Source: Gemmata palustris | GTDB taxonomy: Bacteria > Planctomycetota > Planctomycetia > Gemmatales > Gemmataceae | Assembly: GCF_017939745.1 (NCBI RefSeq) | Contig: NZ_JAGKQQ010000001.1 | Span: forward strand, 6,153,299-6,217,298 | Reading direction: 5' to 3' | Length of the DNA stretch: 64,000 nucleotides | Part shown: in pieces, positions 28,122-36,485 of the stretch | Numbering within the stretch: position 1 is the stretch's first letter | Layout: every line of letters begins with the position of its first letter | Position numbers and translations under genes: made by a program | Notes under the pieces: model-generated | Databases searched by the model: none | What the model was told of the DNA's origin: nothing | The model's input: only the letters and a program-made list of their open reading frames with translations

Positions 28122-29006
28122 ATGCACGAACGCGCTTCGACCTATTTCCGAGAACTACAGGACCGCATCTGTGCGGCGCTCGAAAGCGCCGACGGCGGGG
28201 CCACGTTTCGCGAGGACACGTGGACGCGGCCCGGGGGCGGCGGCGGGCGCTCGCGCGTGATCGAGAACGGCACCGTGTTCGAGAAGGGCGGGGTGAACTT
28301 CTCCGAAGTGTTCGGCGCGTTCACGCCGGAATTCGCGAAACAAATGCCCGGCGACGGGCTGGCGTTCACGGCCGTCGGCGTGTCGCTCGTGTTGCACCCG
28401 CGCAGCCCGCTGATCCCGACCGTACACGCGAACTTCCGCTACCTGACGCACGGCGCGAAGGCGTGGTTCGGCGGCGGCGGCGACCTCACGCCGTACTACC
28501 CGCTCAGGGAAGACGTGGTCCATTTCCACCGCATCTGGAAACAGGCGTGTGGCACCCACGTGGCGGTCGCGGACCACGCGAAGATGAAGAAGGACTGCGA
28601 CGATTACTTCCACCTCAAGCACCGCAACGAGGCCCGCGGGGTCGGCGGCATCTTCTTCGACTACATGGACGCCACCGAAGATGCGTTCGCGTTCGTGCGC
28701 GACGCGGGGAACGCATTCCTCGATGCGTACTTGCCGATCGTGGAGCGCCGAAAGGGGTTGAGCTACTCGCCGGATCAGCGGTTCTTTCAGGAGTACCGGC
28801 GCGGGCGGTACGTGGAGTTCAACCTGGTGTACGACCGCGGCACGGTGTTCGGCTTGAAGACGGACGGCCGCACCGAGAGCATCCTGATGAGCCTCCCGCC
28901 GGTGGTGCGGTACATTTACGACTACCGCCCCGCGCCCGGATCGCCGGAGGCGGAACTGACGGAATACTGGCTCAAGCCGAACGACTGGGCCGCGATGGAG
29001 GGGTAA
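28122..29006 (+). CDS. hemF: Oxygen-dependent coproporphyrinogen III oxidase
   Basis: 294 residues from ATG 28122 (E. coli HemF 299); upstream in-frame codons give no plausible extension. It converts coproporphyrinogen III to protoporphyrinogen IX using O2 in haem synthesis, in the cytoplasm. Conserved segments are FEKGGVNFSEV, VHANFRYL, FGGGGDLTPYY, RNEARGVGGIFFDY, YVEFNLVYDRGTVFGL and the end SILMSLPP. Monocistronic, apparently with an aerobic role. Confidence 0.97.
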   Translation: MHERASTYFRELQDRICAALESADGGATFREDTWTRPGGGGGRSRVIENGTVFEKGGVNFSEVFGAFTPEFAKQMPGDGLAFTAVGVSLVLHPRSPLIPTVHANFRYLTHGAKAWFGGGGDLTPYYPLREDVVHFHRIWKQACGTHVAVADHAKMKKDCDDYFHLKHRNEARGVGGIFFDYMDATEDAFAFVRDAGNAFLDAYLPIVERRKGLSYSPDQRFFQEYRRGRYVEFNLVYDRGTVFGLKTDGRTESILMSLPPVVRYIYDYRPAPGSPEAELTEYWLKPNDWAAMEG

Positions 29007-29011
29007 GCGCC

Positions 29012-29392
29012 TCAATCCGTCAATTTCGCTGTCAGGCGCGGCCGATTTCTGCGATCGATGTTCTTCTGCGTCCCGGACTTCTCGCGCCCGGGGCGCACCC
29101 ACGCGATATCCTCATCGGAATCCGCGGTCATTTGCACGTCGCGGGTGTCATCGGTTTCAAAGCCGCCGATCGCTTTGAAGCCCGCGTTGTTGCGCGGACT
29201 GGTAAACATGTGGTAAACCACAACAGCCCTGGTCTTCCCAGACAGATAGTTCTGAGCCAGAGTGCCCGCGCCGCGCGCGTCGCCCACAACAAACGAATCA
29301 CCGCGTGCCAGTGCCGCATCGAGGGCCGGGCGATAGTGCTCATCGAACTCGGCCGCAGTGAGGTCGAGGTGGCCGCTAACAAAGTGCGTCAT
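29012..29392 (-). CDS. SLOG-like small Rossmann protein
   Basis: 126 residues. Starts with a beta strand, THFVSGHLDLT, then FDEHYRPALDAALARGDSFVVGDARGAGTLAQNYL. The run GD-ARGA-TLA is like the nucleotide-binding loop of SLOG/DprA-type domains (GxARGADxxA). A basic C-terminal tail follows. Such proteins may bind nucleotides or their sugar derivatives, but no ligand can be named. It is downstream of the DUF6428-like gene on the same strand (48-nt gap). Confidence 0.55.
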   Translation of the reverse strand: MTHFVSGHLDLTAAEFDEHYRPALDAALARGDSFVVGDARGAGTLAQNYLSGKTRAVVVYHMFTSPRNNAGFKAIGGFETDDTRDVQMTADSDEDIAWVRPGREKSGTQKNIDRRNRPRLTAKLTD

Positions 29393-29440
29393 TGCGTCGG
29401 CGTCCGCTCCGGGCCGTGTTTTCTGCGTGCAACCACCCGA

Positions 29441-29899
29441 TTAGCAACACCCCTGTGCCGAGCCATTCGGTGCGGGAGCGCACCCGCTGACGCCGCACTT
29501 GTCCGGCGCGAGACAATCGGTGTGCTTGCGGCCGAGGTGGAACAGCGCGCCGGCGGGCGTCGCCTCCGCGAACGCGACCGGGAACTGCGAGACCGCGTCG
29601 CGCTCGTACTCCACTTCGACCGGCAAATCGTCCGAACCGAGCAGCGGGGCCGCGAGCCGCAGAATGCCGGCCAGTTTGCCCGCGGTCAGGCGGTGCGCGG
29701 TGTCGTTCGCGACCCACACCTGAAGCACACACGAAACCGCGGAGCGGGTCGTTCCGCCGCAATCCATGAAGTCCTTCTGCACGCGCCCGATCTCGGTGAC
29801 GTGGAAGTGCGCGGGCACGAAGTCGCCGTCGGGGAGCATCAGGTGCAGCGCTGCGTCCGGGTCGGCCAGCAGCACGGCTCGAAATTGGGCCACGTTCAT
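29441..29899 (-). CDS. DUF6428-like protein with Cys-rich tail
   Basis: 152 residues from ATG 29899; the longer frame to 29968 has no better start. The domain LPDGDFVPAHFHVTEIGRVQKDFMDCGG...LQVWVAND..HRLTAGKLAGILRLA..LPVEVEYE matches what I recall of DUF6428, often found next to arsenic-resistance genes. The C-terminal 25 residues hold five Cys (CLAPDKCGVSGC...GCC), which suggests soft-metal or metalloid binding. No ars gene is near here. The identification is from memory of the family. Confidence 0.65.
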   Translation of the reverse strand: MNVAQFRAVLLADPDAALHLMLPDGDFVPAHFHVTEIGRVQKDFMDCGGTTRSAVSCVLQVWVANDTAHRLTAGKLAGILRLAAPLLGSDDLPVEVEYERDAVSQFPVAFAEATPAGALFHLGRKHTDCLAPDKCGVSGCAPAPNGSAQGCC

Positions 29900-29998
29900 C
29901 CGCGTATCTCCGGTGAGGGTGTCGCGCTCTTTCACGATACCGGCGCCGCGCCGGGTTCCAAGTTCCATCGGACCATCGGTTCACCGAGGGGGTCACGA

Positions 29999-30571
29999 TC
30001 ACGGACTCCGCTCGTGTGTCAGTTCTCGCGCGGAGTGTGCCGCGGACCCGACCGAAGGTTCGCCCCAGAACCAACGCGCGTAATCCCAGGCGGCAAGCGC
30101 GCTCAGAAAGGTGACCGCCGCGAGCACCCACATCGGCGCCCCGGTGGACATGACCAGCAGCGCCAGCACCACGAACTGCGCCGCAGTGGTCGCCTTACCA
30201 AGTAACGACGGGCGCATCCGCCGGCCCACACCCCATTGCCGGCGCGCGATGACGTAGACCAGCCCGACGAGCACGGTGACGTCACGAATCGCGAGCCCCA
30301 GCGCCCAGAGCGGGTGAAGCGCCCCTTCCGCCAGGAGCGTAGCGACGAGCGCCAGCACGAACACCTTGTCCGCGACGGGATCGAGCAACCGACCGGCGTT
30401 TGATTCCGCGTGCATCCACCTCGCCGTGAGACCATCGAGCAGGTCCGAAAGCGCTGCGCCGATCACGGCCCACAGCCGCCACTCCGCGGGAATGAACGGG
30501 AACGCCACTCCGAGCACCAGGCGCGCCCCCGAAAGGCCATTGGGAACAAGGTGCGACAAGGTTCGGATCAC
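29999..30571 (-). CDS. CDP-alcohol phosphatidyltransferase family protein
   Basis: 190 residues from GTG 30571. The signature D-x2-D-G-x2-A-R-x8-G-x3-D-x3-D is complete (SDLLDGLTARWM...AGRLLDPVADK). Five or six hydrophobic helices. Enzymes of this family transfer a phosphatidyl group from CDP-diacylglycerol to glycerol phosphate or similar alcohols (PgsA type). The acceptor is not determined. Same strand as the zinc-ribbon protein upstream (61-nt gap). Confidence 0.88.
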   Translation of the reverse strand: MIRTLSHLVPNGLSGARLVLGVAFPFIPAEWRLWAVIGAALSDLLDGLTARWMHAESNAGRLLDPVADKVFVLALVATLLAEGALHPLWALGLAIRDVTVLVGLVYVIARRQWGVGRRMRPSLLGKATTAAQFVVLALLVMSTGAPMWVLAAVTFLSALAAWDYARWFWGEPSVGSAAHSARELTHERSP

Positions 30572-30632
30572 GTCGCATTCCGATCGTGCGGTTCACGTAA
30601 GGGCGAACAACGGGCTGGTGCGAAACACTTGC

Positions 30633-31010
30633 TCAACCGGCCGCATACGACCACCCGCACTGCGGGCACTTGTTCGCGCCGGCGGGGATCGATCCGCGGC
30701 ACGCGACACACACGGCTGGTTCGGACACGTCATCCGGTTCCGGCACATCGGGAGCTTCTGGCGCTTCACGCTCCGGTTCGCTCGGGCCGAAACTCCAGCC
30801 GTATACGACCCGGCTGATCGCCGCCACGACCGTACAACCGAATAGGAGCACTTCGCCCAGCGTGAGCGGCGCGACGAGCAGCCGCGGGAGCATGAGAACG
30901 ACTCCGGCCAGGCGCACCGTCCAGTCGCGTGCGAAGAGGAGAAAGAGCCCCGCGACCGCAATGAACAAGAGCACGTCCACGAACTCGGGTCCGCTCACGG
31001 CGGCGGTCAT
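30633..31010 (-). CDS. Membrane protein with C-terminal zinc ribbon
   Basis: 125 residues from ATG 31010, with GGAG 6 nt upstream. Two hydrophobic regions (about 12-30 and 38-68), an acidic Pro-rich linker and CVACRGSIPAGANKCPQCG, a C-x2-C...C-x2-C zinc ribbon. No known function. It precedes the CDP-alcohol phosphatidyltransferase and is divergent from the SDR gene, whose start lies 124 nt away. Confidence 0.75.
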   Translation of the reverse strand: MTAAVSGPEFVDVLLFIAVAGLFLLFARDWTVRLAGVVLMLPRLLVAPLTLGEVLLFGCTVVAAISRVVYGWSFGPSEPEREAPEAPDVPEPDDVSEPAVCVACRGSIPAGANKCPQCGWSYAAG

Positions 31011-31133
31011 TTCACTCTCCGAAGGTCCGGGCGCGGGCAGTTGATGAAGCCTATCGGGGTCGGCACTCGTATGCAAGTTGGCACCGCGTTGGCGCCTCGC
31101 CCACAACGGACACCATCACCCCCGGAGTCTCGC

Positions 31134-31874
31134 ATGTCCACGTCTCGCAAAGTCGCGCTCGTTACGGGCAGTGCCACCGGCGTCGGGCGCGCGTGCGCCG
31201 TCCGGTTCGCCAAACTCGGCTACGCGGTCGTCGTGAACTACTCGAAGTCCGAAACCGAAGCGCAGGAAACGCTCGCTCTCGTCGAGGCCGAAGGCGTGCC
31301 GGCTCTGTTATGCAAAACGACGGTCGCGGACGCGGGCGCGGTGAACGAGATGATCGCCGCCACGGAAGCGAGCTTTGACCGGCTCGACGTACTCGTGAAC
31401 AACGCGGGCACCACGCACTTCGTCCCGCACACCGATCTCGATGCGCTGACCGATCAGGTGTGGGACGACATCTTCAAAGTGAACGTGATGGGCACGTTCT
31501 ACTGCACCCGGGCCGCGATGCCGCTCCTGAAGGCGAGCCAGGGAAATGTGGTCAACGTGACGAGCGTCGCGGGGTTGACGGGCTTGGGAAGCTCGATCCC
31601 GTACTGCGCGAGCAAGGCCGCGCTGAACTGTATGACGCAGTCCCTCGCCCGCGCCTTCGGGCCGGACGTGCGGGTGAACGCGGTCGCCCCCGGACCGATC
31701 CTCACACGCTGGCTCGAAGGGCGTGAGGCGCACATCGCCAAGTTCTTGGAACACGCTCCGCTCGGGCGCGCCGCCAACCCCGACGACATCGCCGACGCGG
31801 TCGTCTACCTCGCGACCGGCACCACACTGACGACCGGGCAAGTTTTGGTCGTCGATGGCGGCCGAACGATGTAA
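31134..31874 (+). CDS. Short-chain dehydrogenase/reductase
   Basis: 246 residues from ATG 31134, with GGAG 9 nt upstream; the frame is open to 31041 but without a better start. Classical SDR: cofactor loop TGSATGVGRA, NNAG, and catalytic Ser...Tyr-x3-Lys (SVAGLTGLGSSIPYCASK). The end DDIADAVVYLATG..TTGQVLVVDGG is that of FabG-like 3-oxoacyl reductases or sugar dehydrogenases. The substrate is open. It is not beside lipid genes. Confidence 0.85.
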   Translation: MSTSRKVALVTGSATGVGRACAVRFAKLGYAVVVNYSKSETEAQETLALVEAEGVPALLCKTTVADAGAVNEMIAATEASFDRLDVLVNNAGTTHFVPHTDLDALTDQVWDDIFKVNVMGTFYCTRAAMPLLKASQGNVVNVTSVAGLTGLGSSIPYCASKAALNCMTQSLARAFGPDVRVNAVAPGPILTRWLEGREAHIAKFLEHAPLGRAANPDDIADAVVYLATGTTLTTGQVLVVDGGRTM

Positions 31875-31877
31875 CGG

Positions 31878-32039
31878 CTATTCGGTCTTCCTCGAGATGG
31901 GCGCGATGGTCTTCATCTCCGTATTTTCGCCCCGGAGATCCTTCAGCGCTTCCTGCCACTGGCGCTTGTCGTCGGGCGTGATGCAACCGGTCATCGTGAC
32001 CAGCCCCACGAGCACGATGAGCGCGAAAATCCGACGCAT
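31878..32039 (-). CDS. Small lipoprotein, 53 residues
   Basis: Starts at ATG 32039. MRRIFALIVLVGLVTMTGC is a lipoprotein signal with the lipobox T-M-T-G-C, leaving a mature peptide of about 35 residues rich in charged residues (ITPDDKRQWQEALKDLRGE). The frame runs on upstream, but the signal fixes the start. The stop lies 3 nt from the SDR stop (convergent). It is downstream of the patatin-like lipoprotein on the same strand. Confidence 0.65.
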   Translation of the reverse strand: MRRIFALIVLVGLVTMTGCITPDDKRQWQEALKDLRGENTEMKTIAPISRKTE

Positions 32040-32179
32040 GATTTTGTTCCCTCGGCACGGCGAGCCGCGCGAATACCGCTGGAGGGGGCGGCGTGCAACG
32101 AAAAATCTGTGAGAACCGAAGGTGCGCCAGAAGCCCGGCAGCGCAAGGTGCGCCCCGGTCGCACGAATACGCGCGCGGG

Positions 32180-33529
32180 TCACTTCTCCGGGATGATTAC
32201 CGGGATCGGACTACTCGGCGGACCGAGTTGGCCGCCGGTCGATCGGCCGATGTCAGTGAGAACTGTACCAGCGCGGTATTTCGCACCCTCACCCGGTTCG
32301 TAACCCGGCGGTGTGATGCGCCATTTCGGACCGGAGGCAGCCCACTGCGTGCCCGCGCTGAACAGGCGCGACATTTCGTGCGGATCGAAATCGGTGCTGG
32401 CCAGCGGGGACTGCACTTCCGTCGGGATCACCGACACGTTGTAGTTCATCCCGGTCATCGTTGTAAGCAAGAAAAGCTTGTGCAGGTCGCTGCGCGTCTG
32501 GTCGTAGACGATGGTGGAGATGGCGTTGCTCGCGATGGCGAACGTGCGCGGCTTCACCGGCGTCGGGTCCGGGTACATTTTCCCCGCAACAAGGACGTAC
32601 ACCTCGGAACCGTAGAGCCAACCCACCGGCAGCTTCTCGTGCTCGGCGTGCGGAACCCACGGCGGGGCGAAGAACATCGACGACGTGGTGCCGCCGTCAA
32701 TGTGGCGCTCGACGAACCGCTTGCCCTCCACCGTGACCGGAATGCGCACCGGCGGGAAGAATCCCGGAATCGAGGCCGACGCGAGGAGCACTTTGCGGAA
32801 CAACTCGCGGCTCTCCGGCGTGTCGCGTGCCGCGATCGCGCCCATGTCCCACACGACCGCCCGGCGCGCGTCGAGATCGGTGGTGCCGACGTAGAACCGG
32901 CGGCCCTTGCGGTGCTCCTCCGCGAACCGGGCGATGCGCGCATCCGTCGCAACTTGGTGAATGACTTTGTTCAGAGGGGAACTGTCCGCGAGTGATTCTG
33001 ATAGCAGCGCCGGGATGAGTCGGTTCTTGCGGTAAATATCCGAACTGCGGAGCGTGGTGTAGCACCGCTGGAGTTCGCCGTCTTCGGACGATCCCAGGAA
33101 CGCGAACGCACCGAGCAGCGCACCGGTACTAATACCGGTCACCACATCAAATTCGGGGCGCGTACCGGTCGCGGTCCAACCGACGAGGACGCCCGCGGGG
33201 TACGCTCCGTAAGAGCCCCCTCCGGTGACAACCAGAATGTGCTTTTTGGGGAACGGAACGGGGGGCTTGGTCGATGTGCGCGCCTTCTCAGCGAACGCGA
33301 GCAGGTCTTCCGTGCGGATGGTGCTTCGGCCGGCTCCCTGAGCCTCAATGTCGAGCCACCCCACGGACGCCTTCAGCTCGTCCGGTGTGCGTTCGTCCCG
33401 TGAGCGCAAGCGTTTGAGCGGCGTGAGGCGATCGCCCACGGCACTCGGACCAGCGCACCCGAGCACGACAGCACCCAAGAGCAGTGCCAGCCCGAGAGCC
33501 GACACCGGTCGCGTGAACGTGCGGACCAT
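32180..33529 (-). CDS. Patatin-like phospholipase lipoprotein
   Basis: 449 residues from ATG 33529. Signal with lipobox (LLLGAVVLGC). The patatin domain (about residues 95-370) has the oxyanion loop TGGGSYGAYPAGV, nucleophile GISTG and the DGG catalytic Asp (HIDGGTT), so the Ser-Asp dyad is complete. Members hydrolyse acyl esters of phospholipids; anchoring in the envelope suggests outer-membrane or periplasmic action. It follows a 27-residue basic gene by 80 nt on the same strand. Confidence 0.88.
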   Translation of the reverse strand: MVRTFTRPVSALGLALLLGAVVLGCAGPSAVGDRLTPLKRLRSRDERTPDELKASVGWLDIEAQGAGRSTIRTEDLLAFAEKARTSTKPPVPFPKKHILVVTGGGSYGAYPAGVLVGWTATGTRPEFDVVTGISTGALLGAFAFLGSSEDGELQRCYTTLRSSDIYRKNRLIPALLSESLADSSPLNKVIHQVATDARIARFAEEHRKGRRFYVGTTDLDARRAVVWDMGAIAARDTPESRELFRKVLLASASIPGFFPPVRIPVTVEGKRFVERHIDGGTTSSMFFAPPWVPHAEHEKLPVGWLYGSEVYVLVAGKMYPDPTPVKPRTFAIASNAISTIVYDQTRSDLHKLFLLTTMTGMNYNVSVIPTEVQSPLASTDFDPHEMSRLFSAGTQWAASGPKWRITPPGYEPGEGAKYRAGTVLTDIGRSTGGQLGPPSSPIPVIIPEK

Positions 33530-33609
33530 TCTTCCCCCCAAGAATTTGAGGGGGATATCGTGGGAGAGCGAAACCCGCAAGAGGGTACTTTCGGGTTTCG
33601 CGAAGCGGC

Positions 33610-33693
33610 TTATTTGCGGTGCCGAATCCGGGCGCGCATCCGGCGCTTCTTCCGACCCACCTTCCGCCGACCGGTGCCGCGACGCCGACCCAT
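33610..33693 (-). CDS. 27-residue highly basic protein, possibly ribosomal (bS22/COX24-like)
   Basis: The frame starts at ATG 33693 with AGGAG 8 nt upstream and stops with TAA at 33610. About 60% of residues are Arg or Lys (MGRRRGTGRRKVG, then KKRRMRARIRHRK). Size, charge and the KKRRMR...RHRK run recall very small ribosomal proteins such as bS22 (AURKAIP1/COX24 family) or bTHX. That match is by eye. The strong ribosome-binding site supports translation. It lies upstream of the patatin-like gene. Confidence 0.6.
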   Translation of the reverse strand: MGRRRGTGRRKVGRKKRRMRARIRHRK

Positions 33694-34104
33694 GATTCGC
33701 TCCTACCGTCAGAAATTGTCAGTGAAGTTTGTATTTCGTTGGGAAGTCGTGATTCTAAGCCGCGAGCGGGCAAGCGACAAGTAGCGATCGCGATACCAAC
33801 CCGCCGCTCGCCCCAATCGCCCCCGCCGTCAGAATCGGACCGAGAGTTGCACACCACTTCCCCAGCACAACCCAGGCACCGATCCTCATCTTCTGGCGCC
33901 GACCCGGAATCTGTGAGTTGCGCTCTCGCGAACATATGGGCACGATACCCACAATCAACGCGGGCCGCGCGTTACGCGAGCGCGGTTGCGGGACTCCGCG
34001 CGATCCGAGAAGGCGGGAAGGGTTGTCCGCCTTCCGTTGCGGCCATATACTTTCTACTCTTATAAAGACGGGCGGCCTGCGGGCGCTGACGGAGTTCGCT
34101 GCGG
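33694..34104. other. Intergenic region before the fatty-acid-like cluster
   Basis: This 411-bp spacer lies between divergent units. It contains the promoter candidate at 34037-34066. No credible gene was found in the rest. Confidence 0.45.
34037..34066 (+). promoter_or_regulatory. Candidate sigma-70 promoter of the fatty-acid-like cluster
   Basis: TTGCGG (34037-34042) and TATAAA (34061-34066) are 18 nt apart in a locally A/T-rich stretch, 38 nt before the first gene's ATG. TATAAA is a 5/6 match to the -10 consensus. Confidence 0.45.
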
Positions 34105-34596
34105 ATGCGGTTCCACCTGATCGATCGAATCGACCGCTGGGAACCGGGCAAAACGCTGGCGGCGACGAAGTACCTCGCGCTGGGGGAAGAGTACCTCGCC
34201 GACCACTTCCCGCAGTTCCCGGTCATGCCCGGCGTGCTCATGCTGCAGGCGTGCGTGGAATCGGCGGCGTGGTTGTGGCGCGTGACGACCGACTTCGCAC
34301 ACCCGGTGATCGTGCTCCGGGAACTCAAGAGTGTGAAGTACGGCACGTTTATGCTCCCCGGGCGACGGATGGACGTGACTACAGAAATGACGAAAGTCGA
34401 CGCGACGGCCGGCACCGCGACGTTTAAGACCAAGGGAATCAACGACGCGGGTGAATCGACCGTTAATGCGATCTTCGTTCTTCACGGGTACTCTCTTGCG
34501 AATCGTGGGTCCACGGGGGCCGCAACCGACTCCCGCTTGATCGAGCACTGGAAGACCCGCTGGGCACTGCTCACCGGCGAATTGCGGAAGAAATAA
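34105..34596 (+). CDS. FabZ-like hotdog dehydratase, catalytic Glu replaced
   Basis: 163 residues. Hotdog fold of 3-hydroxyacyl-ACP dehydratases: YLADHFPQFPVMPGVLMLQA, with the catalytic His at 34. In FabZ the acid residue lies 14 positions after that His; here it is Gln48. The central helix and strands (LRELKSVKYGTFMLPG) are FabZ-like. It is clearly paralogous to the gene at 35934, which keeps both His and Glu. It may be the non-catalytic partner of a dehydratase heterodimer. First gene of the cluster. Confidence 0.82.
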   Translation: MRFHLIDRIDRWEPGKTLAATKYLALGEEYLADHFPQFPVMPGVLMLQACVESAAWLWRVTTDFAHPVIVLRELKSVKYGTFMLPGRRMDVTTEMTKVDATAGTATFKTKGINDAGESTVNAIFVLHGYSLANRGSTGAATDSRLIEHWKTRWALLTGELRKK

Positions 34597-34663
34597 GACG
34601 GGTCAAGTGGCCGGCGCCCGATACCGAATTGATGACAAGCGTGCGGACCGACAGGACGAAGCA

Positions 34664-35428
34664 ATGATTTTGAAGGATCAAATCGCGCTGGTGACGGGCG
34701 GGAGCCGGGGAATCGGGCGCGGGATCGTGCTCGCCCTGGCCCGCGAAGGCGCGAAAGTTTCCTTTGTCTACCGCGGGAACGCGGAAGCGGCGCAGCAACT
34801 CGTTCAGGAAGTGGCCGCGGCCGGTGGCGTCGCGCAAGCGGTGCAGGCGGACGTGGCCGATCCCGCGGCGGCCGAGGCCGTCGTCGGCGCAATTCTGGCG
34901 GAACACGGGCGAATTGATATTCTGGTGAACAACGCCGGTGTCATTCGCGACAAATTGTTCCTCAAGATGGACGCTGAGGACTGGAACACGGTCATCAACA
35001 CCAACCTGACCGGAACGTTCGCGTTCTGCCGGGCGGTTGCCCAACCGATGGCGTTCAAGCAGCGGTCCGGGCGCATTATTAACCTGTCGAGCATCGCCGC
35101 CGAACACGTGAACAAGGGCCAGGCGAACTACGCGGCGAGCAAGGGCGCGATCAACAGTTTCACGCGGGTGCTCGCGGCGGAACTGGCCGCCCGAAACGTA
35201 CTTGTGAACGCTGTTGCCCCCGGTTTCATTGCGACCGACATGAGCCAGGCCGTGCGGAACATGGCCGGCGAAGACAACCTTAAAAAGCTCATTCCGGTGC
35301 GGCGGCTCGGCACACCGGACGACATCGCCAACGTGATTCTCTTCCTCTGCGGTCCCGGCGCTGCGTACATCACCGGGCAGGTGATTACTGTGGACGGCGG
35401 CCTCAGCCTCGGGGCGGTGTCCGGCTGA
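34664..35428 (+). CDS. fabG: 3-oxoacyl-ACP reductase (FabG-like SDR)
   Basis: 254 residues from ATG 34664, with AGGA 8-11 nt upstream. NADPH-dependent ketoreductase of the SDR family: TGGSRGIGRG, NNAGVIRDKLFLKM, SSIAAEHVNKGQANYAASKG (Ser, Tyr, Lys) and the FabG-like tail TGQVITVDGGLSLG. NNAG followed by RD-LFLKM is characteristic of FabG. It lies between a dehydratase and the acyl carrier protein, so it is very probably the ketoreductase of this cluster rather than a stand-alone dehydrogenase. Confidence 0.88.
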   Translation: MILKDQIALVTGGSRGIGRGIVLALAREGAKVSFVYRGNAEAAQQLVQEVAAAGGVAQAVQADVADPAAAEAVVGAILAEHGRIDILVNNAGVIRDKLFLKMDAEDWNTVINTNLTGTFAFCRAVAQPMAFKQRSGRIINLSSIAAEHVNKGQANYAASKGAINSFTRVLAAELAARNVLVNAVAPGFIATDMSQAVRNMAGEDNLKKLIPVRRLGTPDDIANVILFLCGPGAAYITGQVITVDGGLSLGAVSG

Positions 35429-35451
35429 CCGGCCGGTTGGAGAAGCGAGAC

Positions 35452-35844
35452 ATGACGCGCGAAGATATTTTTGGCAAGGTCCGTACCACGCTCATCGACG
35501 CGCTCAGTGTCGACGACGATCAGGTGACGCCGACCGCACGACTCAAGGGCGACCTGGGCGCCGAGTCCATCGACTTCCTGGACATCGTGTTCCGGCTGGA
35601 AAAACAGTTCGGCGTCACGATCCCGCGCGAAGAGCTGTTCCCGGAATCCATCTTCCAGGGCGACTCGACGTTCGTCGCGAACGGGAAGGTGACCCCGGTC
35701 GGGCTGGTCGAGCTCGAAAAGCAAATGCCCTACGCCGACCTCACCGAGTTCAAGAAAGACCCGCGGATCGACAAGGTCGAAGACCTGTTCACCGTCGATC
35801 TGATCGTGCGCTACCTGGAATCGAAGGTCGCCGCCAAGAAGTGA
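35452..35844 (+). CDS. Acyl carrier protein, enlarged
   Basis: 130 residues from ATG 35452, with GGAG 11-14 nt upstream; a TTG at 35437 is less likely. The phosphopantetheine site DLGAESIDFLDIVF carries Ser39. Typical ACPs have about 80 residues. Here about 45 residues (about 62-108, SIFQGDSTFVANGKV... to FKKDPRID) separate helix II from the final helix VEDLFTVDLIVRYLES. It should carry the acyl intermediates of the cluster. The segment could give specificity for the partner enzymes. Confidence 0.88.
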   Translation: MTREDIFGKVRTTLIDALSVDDDQVTPTARLKGDLGAESIDFLDIVFRLEKQFGVTIPREELFPESIFQGDSTFVANGKVTPVGLVELEKQMPYADLTEFKKDPRIDKVEDLFTVDLIVRYLESKVAAKK

Positions 35845-35933
35845 AGTGACCGCCCCGGCGGTTTTGTGGGGTGGGTTCCGGCTCGCGCAGGCCCACCGTT
35901 TCCTCCGTACAGTCCGATAAAAGCACTCCCAAC

Positions 35934-36422
35934 ATGCGCTGGACGTGGATCGACCGGTTCGTGACGTTCGAGTCCGGCAAGTCGGCCACGGCGGTGAAGA
36001 ACCTGAGCCTGGCCGAAGACCACTTCGCCGATCACTTCCCCGGCTTCCCGGTGATGCCGGCCCCACTCATCCTGGAAGGTTTAGCTCAAACCGGCGGTAT
36101 CCTCGTGGGTGAGGCGCGCCAGTACCGCGAAAACGTGGTGCTCGCGAAAATGACCGCGAAGTTTCACCACGACGCGATGGCCGGCGAACAGTTAACGTAC
36201 ACGACCACACTGTTGGATTTGAACGACACGGGCGCACGGGTATCGGCCACCGCGCACAGCGGCGCGGACCTCGTGGTCGAAGCCGAGATCATGTTCGCCC
36301 ACGCGAACCCTTCTCAGCTCCCCCCGGGACTACCCGACACCAAGTTCGTCTTCAGTGGGCAGATCACGCATTTGCTCCGTATGGCGGCCGCGGTGAGTAA
36401 ACCTGCTCCGCCAAGCGAATAA
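35934..36422 (+). CDS. FabZ-like 3-hydroxyacyl-ACP dehydratase, catalytic residues present
   Basis: 162 residues from ATG 35934. EDHFADHFPGFPVMPAPLILEG holds His34 and Glu48 at the FabZ spacing (quoted in two parts: EDHFADHFPGF and PVMPAPLILEG). Related along its whole length to the first gene of the cluster (WIDRF..SGKSATAVKNLSLAEDHFADH against LIDRI..GKTLAATKYLALGEEYLADH). The PG of PGVL is PA here. It probably catalyses the dehydration step, alone or with its paralog. A terminator follows. Confidence 0.85.
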   Translation: MRWTWIDRFVTFESGKSATAVKNLSLAEDHFADHFPGFPVMPAPLILEGLAQTGGILVGEARQYRENVVLAKMTAKFHHDAMAGEQLTYTTTLLDLNDTGARVSATAHSGADLVVEAEIMFAHANPSQLPPGLPDTKFVFSGQITHLLRMAAAVSKPAPPSE

Positions 36423-36452
36423 GGGTCACTGAACACCGCTGACGGCCGCAAG

Positions 36453-36485
36453 AAGCCCCAATTGGGGCTTCCAGCTTTTTCCTTA
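36453..36485 (+). terminator. Rho-independent terminator after the second dehydratase
   Basis: GAAGCCCC (36453-36460), AATT, GGGGCTTC (36465-36472) form an 8-bp stem followed by CAGCTTTTTCC. It would divide the cluster into two transcription units, with the ketosynthases in the second. Confidence 0.75.
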
